From positions 317,501 to 381,500 of the forward strand of contig NZ_CP053564.1 in NCBI RefSeq assembly GCF_013155125.1: 64,000 bases of DNA. Direction: 5' to 3'. Each line of letters starts with the position of its first letter. The stretch's first letter is position 1. The DNA is from Pseudonocardia broussonetiae (GTDB lineage Bacteria; Actinomycetota; Actinomycetes; Mycobacteriales; Pseudonocardiaceae). This document shows positions 25,060-34,967 of this stretch, in pieces. The notes beneath the pieces were generated by a model, which did not search any database, had not been told where the DNA came from, and saw only the letters and a list, made by a program, of their open reading frames with translations. The position numbers and the translations under genes were made by a program.

Positions 25060-25475
25060 GTGATCACCGAGACCGCACCACCAGCGCCCTCGCCACGACC
25101 GTCACGTCACACTCCCGACGATCACCGCCGAGTGATCGCCGAGACCGCACCGTCAGCGCCCTCCCCACGACCGTGACGGCGCACTCTCGACGATCACCGC
25201 ACCCGCCGCACCCGAGCACCCGCCGCAACCACCGCGGATCCGGCCGCGGGCCCCAGACCCGTGATCACCAAGACCGCACCACCAACGTCGTCCGCACGGC
25301 CTTCACGTCACGCTCCTGACGACCACCGCCCGGTGATCACCGAAACCGCACCACCACTGCCCCCGCCACGACCCCCACGTCACACTCCCGACGATCACAG
25401 CTCTGTGATCACCGAGAGCGCACCCTCAGCGCCCTCCTGACGACCGTGACGGCGCACTCTCGACGATCACCGAAC
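25060..25475. repeat. Five 72-bp intergenic repeats
   Basis: Five diverged units start at 25060, 25132, 25261, 25333 and 25405. The period is exactly 72 bp except for one 57-bp insertion after unit 2. Each begins with GTGATC(A/G)CC(G/A)A(G/A)A and a CGCACC word, has a middle GCCCTC..CACGACC section and ends with CTC-CGACGATCAC. The start word GTGATCAC is palindromic. No spacers and no cas genes, so this is not CRISPR. It lies between the PLP enzyme and selD, both of which point outward or away, and no ORF here looks genuine. Confidence 0.85.
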
Positions 25476-25508
25476 CCGTCGCGCCCGGCCCCGAACCCGC
25501 CACCCGGC

Positions 25509-25556
25509 CCACGACGCCACGACGCCACGACGCCACGACGCCACGACGCCACGACG
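25509..25556. repeat. 8-bp tandem repeat, six copies
   Basis: CCACGACG repeated six times without interruption, ending 5 bp before the selD stop codon. Such a short-period tract is prone to slippage and would be a variable-number locus. Confidence 0.9.
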
Positions 25557-25561
25557 CCAGC

Positions 25562-26584
<1,023 letters not shown>

Positions 26585-26591
26585 GCCTGCA

Positions 26592-26614
26592 CCCTACGAG
26601 CGGCGCTCGTAGGG
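26592..26614. promoter_or_regulatory. Perfect dyad in the selD-selA gap
   Basis: Arms CCCTACGAGC (26592-26601) and GCTCGTAGGG (26605-26614) around GGC. The right arm overlaps the TAGGGT -10-like hexamer of selA, and the left arm carries the mirror-image CCCTAC facing selD. One repressor could therefore shut both promoters. The protein is unknown. Confidence 0.6.
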
Positions 26615-26615
26615 T
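26610..26615 (+). promoter_or_regulatory. -10-like TAGGGT before selA
   Basis: TANNNT hexamer ending 7 nt before the GTG at 26623; fits a leaderless selA-selB transcript and sets the start codon. Confidence 0.5.
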
Positions 26616-26622
26616 GGCGCCC

Positions 26623-27927
26623 GTGACCGACGCCCGCCGCCTCGTCCCGCGGACCGACACCGTGCTCGCGGAGCCCGCCGTCGCGGCTGCGGCGGAGCGG
26701 CTGGGGCGCGCGGTGGTCAAGGGCGCGGTCGTCGCCGCGCAGGACCGGGCCCGCCGGGGCGAGATCGGCCCGGCCGACGTCCCCGGCGCCGCGCTGGCCG
26801 CCCTGCCGTCCGCCGCCGCGTCGCTGACGCCCGTCGTCAACGCCACCGGCGTGCTGCTGCACACCAACCTGGGCCGGGCGCCGCTCTCGGCCGCCGCCCG
26901 CGAGGCCCTCGGCCTCGCCGCCGGCACCTGCGACGTCGAGCTCGACCTCGCCACCGGCGGCCGGGGCGCCCGCGGCGCCGCTACCGTCGACGCCCTGCTC
27001 GCCGCCGTCCCCGGCGCCGCGGCCGCGCACGTGCTCAACAACGGCGCCGCGGCGGTCGCGATGGTGGCCGCCGCGCTGGCCGGGGGCGGGCGGGAGATCG
27101 TCATCGCGCGGGGAGAGCTGGTCGAGATCGGCGCCGGGTTCCGCATCCCCGACCTGCTGACGTCCACGGGCGCGCGGCTGCGCGAGGTCGGCACCACCAA
27201 CCGCGTGAGCCCGGCCGACTACGCCGACGCGGTCGGCCCCGACACCGCGTTCGTGCTCAAGGTGCACCCGTCGAACTTCGTCGTCAGCGGGTTCACCCGC
27301 TCCTGCGAGGTCGACGAGCTGACGGGGCTGGGCGTGCCGGTCGTCGCCGACATCGGGTCCGGCCTGCTCGCCCCGCACCCCCTGCTCCCCGACGAGCCCG
27401 ACGCCGCCACCACGCTCGCCCGCGGCGCCGCGCTCGTCACCGCCTCGGGCGACAAGCTGCTCGGCGGCCCGCAGGCCGGGCTGCTGCTCGGCGGCCCGGG
27501 CGCGGGCGCCGAGCTCGTCGCGCGGATCCGGCGGCACCCGCTGGCGCGCGCGATGCGCGTCGACAAGCTCACCCTCGCCGCGCTGGAGGCCACGCTGCGC
27601 GGGCCGGTGCCGCCCGTCCGGGTCGCGCTCGACGCCGACGCGGCCGTTCTGCGCGCCCGCGCCGAGGCGCTGGTGGCGCGGCTGCCCGGCGTCGACGCGG
27701 TGGCCGTCAACAGCACCTCCACCGTCGGCGGCGGCGGGGCGCCCGGCGTCACGCTGCCCAGCGCGGCGCTGTCGCTGCCCGAGCCCTACGCGGCGGCCCT
27801 GCGCGCCGGGCGCCCGGCCGTGCTGGGGCGCCTGGAGCACGGGCGCTGCCTGCTCGACCTGCGCGCGGTCCCCCCGGAGTCGGACGACGCCGTGGCCGAG
27901 GCGGTGGCGGGCGCGCCGTGCAGGTGA
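26623..27927 (+). CDS. selA: L-seryl-tRNA(Sec) selenium transferase
   Basis: 434-residue PLP enzyme converting Ser-tRNA(Sec) to Sec-tRNA(Sec) with selenophosphate. The PLP Lys278 lies in [29 protein letters not shown] near 73-89 and VGTTNR at 189-194 are SelA signatures. The GTG at 26623 is chosen because of the TAGGGT hexamer 7 nt upstream; an ATG at 26575 would run through the dyad and into selD. It overlaps selB by 10 bp, so the two are translationally coupled. The tRNA substrate is encoded at 19777. Confidence 0.96.
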   Translation: MTDARRLVPRTDTVLAEPAVAAAAERLGRAVVKGAVVAAQDRARRGEIGPADVPGAALAALPSAAASLTPVVNATGVLLHTNLGRAPLSAAAREALGLAAGTCDVELDLATGGRGARGAATVDALLAAVPGAAAAHVLNNGAAAVAMVAAALAGGGREIVIARGELVEIGAGFRIPDLLTSTGARLREVGTTNRVSPADYADAVGPDTAFVLKVHPSNFVVSGFTRSCEVDELTGLGVPVVADIGSGLLAPHPLLPDEPDAATTLARGAALVTASGDKLLGGPQAGLLLGGPGAGAELVARIRRHPLARAMRVDKLTLAALEATLRGPVPPVRVALDADAAVLRARAEALVARLPGVDAVAVNSTSTVGGGGAPGVTLPSAALSLPEPYAAALRAGRPAVLGRLEHGRCLLDLRAVPPESDDAVAEAVAGAPCR

Positions 27928-29729
27928 TCGCCACCGCCGGGCACGTCGACCACGGCAAGTCGACGCTGGTCCGCGCGCTCACCGGGATGGAGCCCGACCG
28001 CTTCGCCGAGGAGCAGCGCCGCGGCATGACCATCGACCTGGGGTTCGCCTGGACCGACCTGGGCGCGGCCGGCACCGTCGCCTTCGTCGACGTCCCGGGT
28101 CACGAGCGGTTCGTGACGACGATGCTCGCCGGGGTGGGGCCGGTGCCGGCGGTGCTGCTCGTCGTCGCCGCCGACGAGGGCTGGATGCCGCAGTCGGCCG
28201 AGCACCTCGACGCGCTCGTCGCCCTCGGTGTCCGCGACGGGCTGCTGGTGATCACCCGCAGCGACCTGATGGAGCCCGACCTCGCCCTCGACGACGCCCG
28301 CACGCACCTCGCCGGCACGCCGCTGGCCGACATCCCCGACGTCGCCGTCTCCGCGCTCACCGGCGCCGGCACGGACGCGCTGCGCACCGCGCTCGGCGCG
28401 CTGGCCGCCCGCCTGCCCGCCCCCGACGACGACGCCGACGTCCGGCTCTGGGTCGACCGCGCCTTCACCGTGCGCGGGGCCGGGACCGTCGTCACCGGCA
28501 CGCTGCCGGGCGGGTGCCTGCGCGCCGGCGACGAGCTCGAGCTCGCCGGCGAGGAGGGCGTGCGCCGGGTGACCGTGCGCGGGCTGCAGAGCCTGGGCGC
28601 GCCCGTCGGCGAGGCGCGCGGGGTGAGCCGCGTGGCGGTGAACCTGCGCGGGGTCCCGCGCGAGGCCGTCACCCGCGGTGACGCGCTGCTGGCCCGGGGG
28701 GCGTGGCTGCCCGTCACCACCCTCGACGTGCGCCTGCACCCGACCCGCGACGGCACCGACGACGACCTGCCGCGCGAGCTCGTCCTGCACATCGGCTCGG
28801 CCGCGGTGGCCGCCCGCGTCCGCCCGCTGGGCGCCGACACCGTCCGGCTGCGGCTGCGGCACCCGCTGCCGCTGCGCGTCGGCGACCGCGCGGTGCTGCG
28901 CGACCCCGGACGCCGCCGCGTGCGCGCCGGGATCACCGTCCTCGACGTCCGCCCGCCCGAGCTGCGCCGCCGCGGGGCGGCCGCGGCCCGCGCCGCCGAG
29001 CTGTCCACGATGGGCGCCGTGCCCGACCCGGCCGCCGAGCTGCGCCGCCGGGGCGTCGTGCGCAGCGCCGACCTGGCCGCGATGGGCGTGCCGGTCGCCG
29101 GGCTCGGCCCCGCCGCGGGCGGGTGGCTGGTCGACCCGGAGCACGCCGCGGCGGCCGCCCGCGCGCTGGCCACCGCCGTCGACGCCCACGACCGCGCCGA
29201 CCCCCTCGACCCCGGGCTGCCCACCGAGGCCGCCCGGCGCGCGGCCGGGCTGCCCGACGCCCGCCTGCTCGACGCCGTGCTCGCCGCCGCCCCCGGCCTC
29301 GCGCACCGCGACGGGCGCGTCGCCCGCCCCCGGGCCGGGGCCCTCGCGCCCGCTCTCGTCACCGCGCTGGAGCGGCTGCGCGCCGACCTCGCCGACGCCC
29401 CGTTCGCCGCACCCGACGCCGCCCGGCTCGCCGAGCTCGGCCTCGGTCCGCGGGAGCTCGCCGCGCTCGTGCGGGCGGGCGAGCTGCTGCGCGTCGCCGA
29501 CGGCGTGGTGCTCCTCGCCGGGGCCGACGACCGCGCCGTCGAGGCGCTCTCCGAGCTGCCCGGGGAGTTCACCGCGAGCCAGGCGCGGCAGGCGCTCGGC
29601 ACCAGCCGACGGGTCGTGGTACCGCTGCTGGAGCTGCTGGCACGGGCCGGGCGCACCGTCCGCGGGGATGACGGTGCCCACCGACTGCGCGCCCCCGGTG
29701 GCATCGCGCCCCCCGGAGCCCTACCGTGA
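27918..29729 (+). CDS. selB: Selenocysteine-specific elongation factor
   Basis: 603-residue SelB: GTPase domain with G1 GHVDHGKS (8-15), G3 DVPGH (58-62) and TRSD (113-116) at the G4 position, two beta-barrel domains to about 330, and a C-terminal winged-helix region that binds SECIS RNA. It carries Sec-tRNA(Sec) to UGA codons marked by SECIS hairpins. GTG 27918 lies inside the end of selA. I see no selenoprotein gene with an internal UGA in this window, so the targets are elsewhere. Confidence 0.96.
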   Translation: MQVIATAGHVDHGKSTLVRALTGMEPDRFAEEQRRGMTIDLGFAWTDLGAAGTVAFVDVPGHERFVTTMLAGVGPVPAVLLVVAADEGWMPQSAEHLDALVALGVRDGLLVITRSDLMEPDLALDDARTHLAGTPLADIPDVAVSALTGAGTDALRTALGALAARLPAPDDDADVRLWVDRAFTVRGAGTVVTGTLPGGCLRAGDELELAGEEGVRRVTVRGLQSLGAPVGEARGVSRVAVNLRGVPREAVTRGDALLARGAWLPVTTLDVRLHPTRDGTDDDLPRELVLHIGSAAVAARVRPLGADTVRLRLRHPLPLRVGDRAVLRDPGRRRVRAGITVLDVRPPELRRRGAAAARAAELSTMGAVPDPAAELRRRGVVRSADLAAMGVPVAGLGPAAGGWLVDPEHAAAAARALATAVDAHDRADPLDPGLPTEAARRAAGLPDARLLDAVLAAAPGLAHRDGRVARPRAGALAPALVTALERLRADLADAPFAAPDAARLAELGLGPRELAALVRAGELLRVADGVVLLAGADDRAVEALSELPGEFTASQARQALGTSRRVVVPLLELLARAGRTVRGDDGAHRLRAPGGIAPPGALP

Positions 29730-29735
29730 GCGGCG

Positions 29736-30149
29736 ATGTCCGAGACGCGTGAGACCCCGACCCCCGACCCCGCCCCGATCCGTCGCGGCGGGGATGCGGA
29801 CGACCAGATCACCCTGACGACCCGCGCGGCGGGCAGCGGGCAGGTCGTGATCGAGGTCGGCGGCGAGGTCGACATGCTGACGTCCCCGCAGCTGCGCACC
29901 GCCGTCCTGGAGCAGTTCGAACCCGACGCCGGCACCGAACTGGTCGTCCTCGCCCTCGACGGCGTCACGTTCCTGGGCACGAGCGGCCTCGCTGCGCTCA
30001 TCGAGGTGCGCGAGGCGGCCCACGCCGCGGGCGTCGAGCTGCGCCTGGCCTGCACGGCGCGGCGCGTCCTGCGGCCGCTGACGATCGCCGGCCTGGTGCC
30101 GCTGTTCGACATCCACGAGAACCTGGACGACGCGCTCGCCGCCACCTGA
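29736..30149 (+). CDS. STAS domain anti-sigma factor antagonist
   Basis: 137 residues: a disordered N-terminus of about 25 and a STAS domain with GGEVDMLTSPQLRTAV and LDGVTFLGTSGLAALIE, where Thr/Ser in LGTSGL is the probable phosphosite. It ends VPLFDIHENLDDAL, closely like the STAS protein at 34479. It begins 6 bp after selB, so read-through from the selenium operon is likely unless a promoter lies inside selB. A 16-bp perfect palindrome follows the stop codon. Confidence 0.85.
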   Translation: MSETRETPTPDPAPIRRGGDADDQITLTTRAAGSGQVVIEVGGEVDMLTSPQLRTAVLEQFEPDAGTELVVLALDGVTFLGTSGLAALIEVREAAHAAGVELRLACTARRVLRPLTIAGLVPLFDIHENLDDALAAT

Positions 30150-30151
30150 GG

Positions 30152-30167
30152 CGCCTCCGCGGAGGCG
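30152..30167 (+). terminator. 16-bp palindrome after STAS gene
   Basis: CGCCTCCGCGGAGGCG, a perfect self-complementary sequence 2 bp after the stop codon. Possible terminator, but there is no loop and no T-run, so it may instead be a protein site. Confidence 0.35.
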
Positions 30168-30289
30168 TGATCTGCGTCACACAGGACACGCTTCGCCCCG
30201 TCCCGCGTTTGGTCCGCCGCGGGCGCGGGAATCAGTGCTCCGATCGCCCGGTCCGCCCGGGCACGGACGCATGTGAGGTGACTCCCGCG

Positions 30290-30583
30290 ATGAGCGACGT
30301 TTCCCGGCTCCCCGGTCCGATGGACCACGCCTGGCAGTGGCAGCGCCTCGGCTCGTGCCGTGGCATGGACAGCGCCACGTTCTTCCACCCGGACGGCGAG
30401 CGGAACCCGTCGCGCGCACGCCGCACCGCGCAGGCCAAGGAGGTCTGCCACCGGTGCCCGGTCATCGACATGTGCCGCGAGTTCGCCCTGCAGACGCGTG
30501 AGCCCTTCGGCGTCTGGGGCGGCCTGGCCGAGGCCGAGCGCCGCGTCATCCTGGAGCAGCGCGGCATCCCGCTCGCCAGCTGA
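30290..30583 (+). CDS. WhiB-family Fe-S regulator, WhiB3/WhiD-like
   Basis: 97 residues. Cluster ligands Cys23, Cys53, Cys56 and Cys62 (C-X29-C-X2-C-X5-C), then the turn GVWGG at 74-78 and a basic C-terminus. The stretch around LPGPMDHAWQWQRLGSCRGMDS and FFHPDGERNPSRAR resembles WhiB3/WhiD rather than WhiB1, 2 or 4. Such proteins hold a 4Fe-4S cluster, bind the principal sigma factor and respond to NO, O2 or redox state. The ATG at 30290 with GAGGTG 9 nt upstream is preferred to the upstream ATG at 30167, which overlaps the palindrome. A strong terminator follows. Confidence 0.9.
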   Translation: MSDVSRLPGPMDHAWQWQRLGSCRGMDSATFFHPDGERNPSRARRTAQAKEVCHRCPVIDMCREFALQTREPFGVWGGLAEAERRVILEQRGIPLAS

Positions 30584-30642
30584 CACCAGCCGGACGTCGG
30601 CCGCCACATCGGCCGGGAGCGAGCGCACGCGCCCGAGAACGA

Positions 30643-30678
30643 GGACGGCCCACCCGCGGGGGGTGGGCCGTCCTTTCT
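30643..30678. terminator. Rho-independent terminator, whiB/dps
   Basis: 13-bp perfect stem GGACGGCCCACCC (30643-30655)/GGGTGGGCCGTCC (30661-30673), 5-nt loop, then TTTCT. It lies between convergent whiB and dps and has a T-run on the plus strand, so it serves the whiB gene best. Confidence 0.85.
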
Positions 30679-30688
30679 CGTCCTGCGG

Positions 30689-31189
30689 TCAGCTGTTCTG
30701 GTAGCCGATGTTCTGGGCCTGCCACATCCAGCGGGCCTTCTCGAGCTCCGCGACCATCCCGATGAACAGGTCCTGCGTCACGGGGTCGGTCTTGTCGGTC
30801 TCCTCGATGCGCGGGCGCAGCCGGGAGACGACGCCGTCGAGGGCCTCGAACACCTGCGCGATCACGTCGCGGTCGTTCACCCAGCCGGCCTGCGGGGCGG
30901 CCACGCCGCTCGTGGCGGCGACGGTGGCCGCGCGCCCGTCCGGCGAGACGCCGACCGCGGCCGCGCGCTCGGCGACGGTGTCGGAGAACTGGCGGGCGGT
31001 GTCGACGAGCTCGTCGAGGTGCAGGTGCACGTCGTGGAACTGGCGCCCGACGAGGTTCCAGTGCGCCTGCTTGGCCACGAGCGACAGGTCGACCATGTCG
31101 ACCAGCGTCGCCTGCAGCGCCGCCCCGGTGATGTCACGGGCGGTGTCGTCGAGCGTGCTGGGGATGGGGTGCGTCGGGGACGCGGTCAT
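30689..31189 (-). CDS. dps: Dps/ferritin-like DNA-protection protein
   Basis: 166 residues of the Dps four-helix bundle. Ferroxidase ligands lie in AKQAHWNLVG (His43) and FHDVHLHLDEL (His55, Asp59 and nearby acid). Dps oxidises Fe(II) with H2O2, stores iron and protects DNA. The start at 31189 is set by GGAGG 8 nt upstream; an in-frame ATG at 31225 lacks such a site. A GTTG(N16)GGGT sequence about 60 bp upstream on the minus strand is a weak SigF-like promoter candidate. It fits the oxidative-stress theme of sodN, bcp and the sigma module. Confidence 0.9.
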   Translation of the reverse strand: MTASPTHPIPSTLDDTARDITGAALQATLVDMVDLSLVAKQAHWNLVGRQFHDVHLHLDELVDTARQFSDTVAERAAAVGVSPDGRAATVAATSGVAAPQAGWVNDRDVIAQVFEALDGVVSRLRPRIEETDKTDPVTQDLFIGMVAELEKARWMWQAQNIGYQNS

Positions 31190-31297
31190 CAGCAGTGCCT
31201 CCGTGGTGGTGTCGGTCCGGGTCATCGACCCGTACAACGTCCCACCCGGTCCGGACATTCCGTCGCAACGACCCCGGACGGGGCCGTGACCAGGGCC

Positions 31298-31918
31298 TCA
31301 GCCCGCGTCGACGACCGTCAGCTCGTGGCAGCGGTAGCGCAGCAACGGGATCCCGTAGACCTGCGCGACGCGCTGCACCGCCCGGTCGACGACGGCCCGC
31401 TCGACCCCGGCGCGGCCCGGCTCGACGGCCGGCCCGAGCAGGTAGAGCCCCGGCTCGGGGTCGAACCCGACCAGCTCGCTGATCGCGGCCACGAGGTCGG
31501 CCTCCGCGGTGGGCGGCAGCGGGGTGCGCAGGCCGAGGCGGTGCACCGCGAGATCGGGCAGCCCCAGCTCCGCGGCGCGGCGGCGCAGGGCGTCGCGGTC
31601 GTCGCCCTCGTCGTCGTCCTCGTCGTCGTCCTCGAGGTCGGCGTCGTCGAGGTCGTCGAGCAGCACGGCGTCGGCCACCCCGAGCACGCCCAGCGGCGCG
31701 GGGGCGGTGGCGGGGGCGTCGTCGCAGGCCACGAGCAGGTCGGCCGGTCCGCCGCCCTCCAGGAGCCGCACGAGGTCGGAGCCGGGGCGCAGCAGCTCGA
31801 CGGTGCACACGGACACGGCCACGAACCGCCGCTCCGTGACCGGTCGCACGGCCCGTCCCGCGACGGACGGGCTCTGCGGCAGGGGGAACCCGCCGACCGG
31901 AACCGCCACCATCCTCAT
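31298..31918 (-). CDS. Hypothetical protein with acidic repeat
   Basis: 206 residues, unrecognised. The N-terminal half has a beta-like pattern, then an acidic run rich in Asp-Asp-Leu/Glu at about 108-135, then a helical part with LVAAISELVGFDPEPGLYLL and a C-terminal RYRCHELTVVDAG. Only one Cys is near the C-terminus. ATG 31918 is used; ATG 31912 has a better-spaced GGGAGGG site and may be the real start. It stands alone between dps and the LOV-phosphatase, both on the same strand with gaps over 70 bp. Confidence 0.55.
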   Translation of the reverse strand: MRMVAVPVGGFPLPQSPSVAGRAVRPVTERRFVAVSVCTVELLRPGSDLVRLLEGGGPADLLVACDDAPATAPAPLGVLGVADAVLLDDLDDADLEDDDEDDDEGDDRDALRRRAAELGLPDLAVHRLGLRTPLPPTAEADLVAAISELVGFDPEPGLYLLGPAVEPGRAGVERAVVDRAVQRVAQVYGIPLLRYRCHELTVVDAG

Positions 31919-32139
31919 GCCCTCCCGCCGCGCCCCCCGGCGCTCGCCGCTGGGCCTTCCGGGGACGAGTGAACCGTGTCGCACCGCGGTGCGTGCACCG
32001 TGCACGGGTGCATACGCCCAGCGGGCCCGGACGATCTCCGAGCGGCCGGTTCACACGGCCGTAACACCCGCGGCGGTGACGATCCGTGACCGGTCCGACC
32101 GGCGCCGTGTCGATCACTGCGCGGGCGGGGAGGGACAGG

Positions 32140-34329
32140 TCAGTCGGCCATCCGCACGGCCAGCAGCGCGACGTCGTCGGTGAGCCGGCTGGGCGCGCAC
32201 GCCTCGAGCACGCGCTCCACCAGCGCCTCCGCGCCCAGGGCGGCCGACTGCTCGCGCACGGTGCGCTCCAGCAGGTCGGTGCGCTCGTCGGCGTCCTCGC
32301 CCGCCATGTCGGTGAGCCCGTCGGTGTAGAGCAGCAGGACCGAGCCGGGCGGGCAGCGGAGCTCGGCCTCGGAGCGCACGCGCCCCGACGAGCGGCCGAA
32401 CGTCGGCACCGCCCCGATCATGGGCGAGCGCTGCTCGTCGAGGCGGCGCAGGCTGCCGTCGGGGCCCAGCAGCAGCGGCGCCGGGTGCCCGGCGTTGGCG
32501 TAGCGGACCGTGCGCCACCCGTCCTCGTCCGCCGGCTCGATGCGGGCGTAGAACGCGGTGGCCATGGCCGCCATCTCCAGGCCCTGCACCAGCTGGTCGC
32601 AGCGGTCGAGCACCGACCCGGGCCCGCGGCCCTCCCAGGCGTAGGAGCGGACGACACCGCGCAGCTGCCCCATCGCCGCGGCGGCCGCGAGGTCGTGGCC
32701 GACGACGTCGCCGACCGCGATGCCGACGGCGCCGTCGGGCAGCGGCAGCAGGTCGTACCAGTCGCCGCCGATCTGGTTGCCGTCCGCGCCGACCAGGTAG
32801 CGGGCCGCCACCTGCAGCCCGTCGACGTCGGGCACCACCGGCAGCAGGCTGCGCTGCAGCGTGGCCGCGGCGGCGTGCTCCACCTCGTAGAGGCGCGCGT
32901 TGTCGACCGTCAGCCCGGCCCGGCCGGCGAGGTCGACGGCCAGGTGCAGGTCGCGGGAGCCGTAGCGGCGCCCGTAGGGCAGCTGCGTGAGCAGCGTGAG
33001 GGTGCCGAGCACGCGCCCGCGGGCCCGCACCGGCACGACCATCGCCGAGCGCAGCCGCAGCTCGTCGTAGACCGCGCCCGACGCCGGGTCGCCGGGATGC
33101 CGCTCGGCGCCCGTGTCGGGCAGTTCGGAGATCAGCTGCGGCGGCTCCCCCGCCAGCACGCGGCCCGTGGAGCTGCCCTCGCCGGGCCGGTAGTCCCGCA
33201 GCACGGCCAGGCGGCGCAGGCGCTCCTCGTCGCCGGGGTCGCGGGCCGCCACGGCCACCCGGGTCGGCGTGCCGCCGGGGCGGTCGATGAGGTCCACCGC
33301 GCACAGGTCGGCGAGCTGGGGCACGACGATCCGGGCCAGCCGGGCGCACGCGTCGCCGACGTCGAGGGCCTCGGTCATCTGCGTCGTGGCCTCGGCCAGC
33401 AGGCGCAGCTGGCTGCGGCTGGCCTCCGCGTCGGCCAGCGCCGCGCTGCGCTCCTGCTCGACGATGACCCGCTCGGTGACGTCGTTCTGCACGCCGACGA
33501 AGTTGACCAGCTCACCGGCGCCGTCGAAGACCGGGGAGATCGACACCTGGTTCCAGTAGGCGGTGCCGTCCTTGCGGTAGTTGAGCAGCACCGACGTGAT
33601 CGGCTCGCGGCGGCGCAGCGCGTCGCGGATCTGCGCCACCGAGGACCGGTCGGTGTTGGGCCCCTGCAGCAACCGGCAGTTGCGACCCACGACGTCGTCG
33701 TGGGTGTAGCCGGTGAGCCGCGTGAACGAGGGGTTGACCCAGATGAGCGGGTCGTCGGGCTGGCGCGGGTCGGTGATCGTGAACGACATCTCGGTGGCGA
33801 CGACGGCGCGGTCGCGCAGCACCTCCAGGTGCCGGCGGTCGCCGTGCTCGGTGCCCGAGAGCTGCAGGAACACCACGAGCGCCCGCGACTCCAGCGACGC
33901 GGCCTCGGGCGCGACCGGGGCGGTGCCCGCCAGCCCGAACCCGGTGACCCACAGCAACCGGCCCTCGCTCGCCTCGCGCTGCTCGGCGGTGGCCGTGGAG
34001 CCGCGCCGGGCGGCGTCGTGCACGGCCACCGGCTCCCCCGCGACCGGCACCCCGGACGCCACCAGCGACAGCGGCGACTGCGTCTCGCTCATCCGCCGCC
34101 CGCCCAGGTCGGTGAGGCCGGCGGCGTCGCCCCAGTCGTCGACGTCGACGGGCAGCCGCACCCGGTCGCCGGTGAGTTCGATGGCGGCGGCGTTGGCGTA
34201 CACCACTTCGCGGCTCGTGAGGTCGATCATCAGGACGGCCGCCGGAGCCCCGTGCAGGACCTGCGGCAGCTCCGTGGCCGCGACGGCGGTCACGCCCACC
34301 GCGCCGGCAATCTCGGTCACGGTCGACAT
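32140..34329 (-). CDS. PAS-LOV-GAF-PP2C (RsbU/SpoIIE-type) phosphatase
   Basis: 729 residues. An N-terminal PAS (about 24-100), a second PAS of LOV type (about 180-290), a linker coiled coil, GAF (about 315-470) and a PP2C/SpoIIE phosphatase (about 490-729; GGDWYDLLPL, VGDVVGHDLAAA and C-terminal LTDDVALLAVR). The LOV motif GRNCRLLQG at 215-223 has the photoactive Cys218, with Asn199, Asn250 and Gln281 at FMN-contact positions. This predicts blue-light control of dephosphorylation of a STAS protein. A STAS antagonist, an RsbW-like kinase and a SigB/F gene lie just downstream on the opposite strand. Start ATG 34327-34329. Confidence 0.92.
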   Translation of the reverse strand: MSTVTEIAGAVGVTAVAATELPQVLHGAPAAVLMIDLTSREVVYANAAAIELTGDRVRLPVDVDDWGDAAGLTDLGGRRMSETQSPLSLVASGVPVAGEPVAVHDAARRGSTATAEQREASEGRLLWVTGFGLAGTAPVAPEAASLESRALVVFLQLSGTEHGDRRHLEVLRDRAVVATEMSFTITDPRQPDDPLIWVNPSFTRLTGYTHDDVVGRNCRLLQGPNTDRSSVAQIRDALRRREPITSVLLNYRKDGTAYWNQVSISPVFDGAGELVNFVGVQNDVTERVIVEQERSAALADAEASRSQLRLLAEATTQMTEALDVGDACARLARIVVPQLADLCAVDLIDRPGGTPTRVAVAARDPGDEERLRRLAVLRDYRPGEGSSTGRVLAGEPPQLISELPDTGAERHPGDPASGAVYDELRLRSAMVVPVRARGRVLGTLTLLTQLPYGRRYGSRDLHLAVDLAGRAGLTVDNARLYEVEHAAAATLQRSLLPVVPDVDGLQVAARYLVGADGNQIGGDWYDLLPLPDGAVGIAVGDVVGHDLAAAAAMGQLRGVVRSYAWEGRGPGSVLDRCDQLVQGLEMAAMATAFYARIEPADEDGWRTVRYANAGHPAPLLLGPDGSLRRLDEQRSPMIGAVPTFGRSSGRVRSEAELRCPPGSVLLLYTDGLTDMAGEDADERTDLLERTVREQSAALGAEALVERVLEACAPSRLTDDVALLAVRMAD

Positions 34330-34372
34330 CGTAGAAGAGGTCGCCGACGCGCGCCCGCGACGACCACGGCGG

Positions 34373-34378
34373 TAGGGT
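34373..34378 (+). promoter_or_regulatory. TAGGGT -10-like element before STAS/RsbW/sigma genes
   Basis: TANNNT hexamer about 100 nt upstream of the STAS gene at 34479, in the 149-bp gap between the divergent phosphatase and the sigma module. It would give a vegetative promoter for the module. Confidence 0.3.
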
Positions 34379-34478
34379 GGCCGCCGAACGCGGTTGAGCT
34401 CCCAGCCGCAGAACGACGTCGGGCCGGTCCCGGCGTCACCGTCCGTGAGGCCCGTGCCGCGGACCGAGGACCCCGTGC

Positions 34479-34898
34479 GTGGAGGCGCCAGTGTTCGACA
34501 CGATCCCGTCGGAGACGGGTGACGGAGACGCCGCGCAGGCGATCGGCACCACCCTGACCCGCCCCCGCCCGGACGCGGCGGTGCTCACCGTGACCGGTGA
34601 GATCGACACCGTGACGGCTCCCCACCTGCGCACGGCGCTCGACGGGCTCCTCGAGCAGGAGGCCCCCACGCTGGTGGCCGACCTCACCGGCATCACCTTC
34701 CTCGCCTCCAGCGGCCTCGCCGTGCTCATCCAGGCCGCGCACCGCGCGGAGGGCACGCAGCGCAGGCTCCGGCTGGTCGCGACGGGGCGCCAGGTGCGCC
34801 GTCCGCTGGAGATCACCGGCACCGACCAGCTGTTCGACATCCACGACGACCGGGAGTCGGCGGGGGTCCCCGCAGACGATCGGGCCGCCCTCGATTGA
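34479..34898 (+). CDS. STAS domain anti-sigma factor antagonist (RsbV-like)
   Basis: 139 residues: flexible N-terminus and STAS domain with TGEIDTVTAPHLRTALD and LTGITFLASSGLAVLI; the Ser pair in LASSGL holds the phosphosite. Two starts are possible: GTG 34479 with GAGGA 8 nt upstream, or GTG 34491 with GGAGG 5 nt upstream. It is divergent from the LOV-phosphatase and 25-70 bp ahead of an RsbW-like kinase, so it is the likely substrate of the phosphatase and the ligand of the kinase. Confidence 0.87.
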   Translation: MEAPVFDTIPSETGDGDAAQAIGTTLTRPRPDAAVLTVTGEIDTVTAPHLRTALDGLLEQEAPTLVADLTGITFLASSGLAVLIQAAHRAEGTQRRLRLVATGRQVRRPLEITGTDQLFDIHDDRESAGVPADDRAALD

Positions 34899-34967
34899 TC
34901 TCCCGCCGTACGGGGTAGCAAGATGACCCCTCACGACGACACTCGATCCGGAAGGAGACCCGGCAGC

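Noticed and set aside
24700..25060. Protein with Gly/Arg/Trp repeats read from the G-rich tract
   Set aside because: The repeats come from a 16-bp period that is not a multiple of three; similar reading frames are open on both strands and no ribosome-binding site is present.
25060..25475. CRISPR array
   Set aside because: The 72-bp units follow each other with no unique spacers, the units are diverged, and there are no cas genes.
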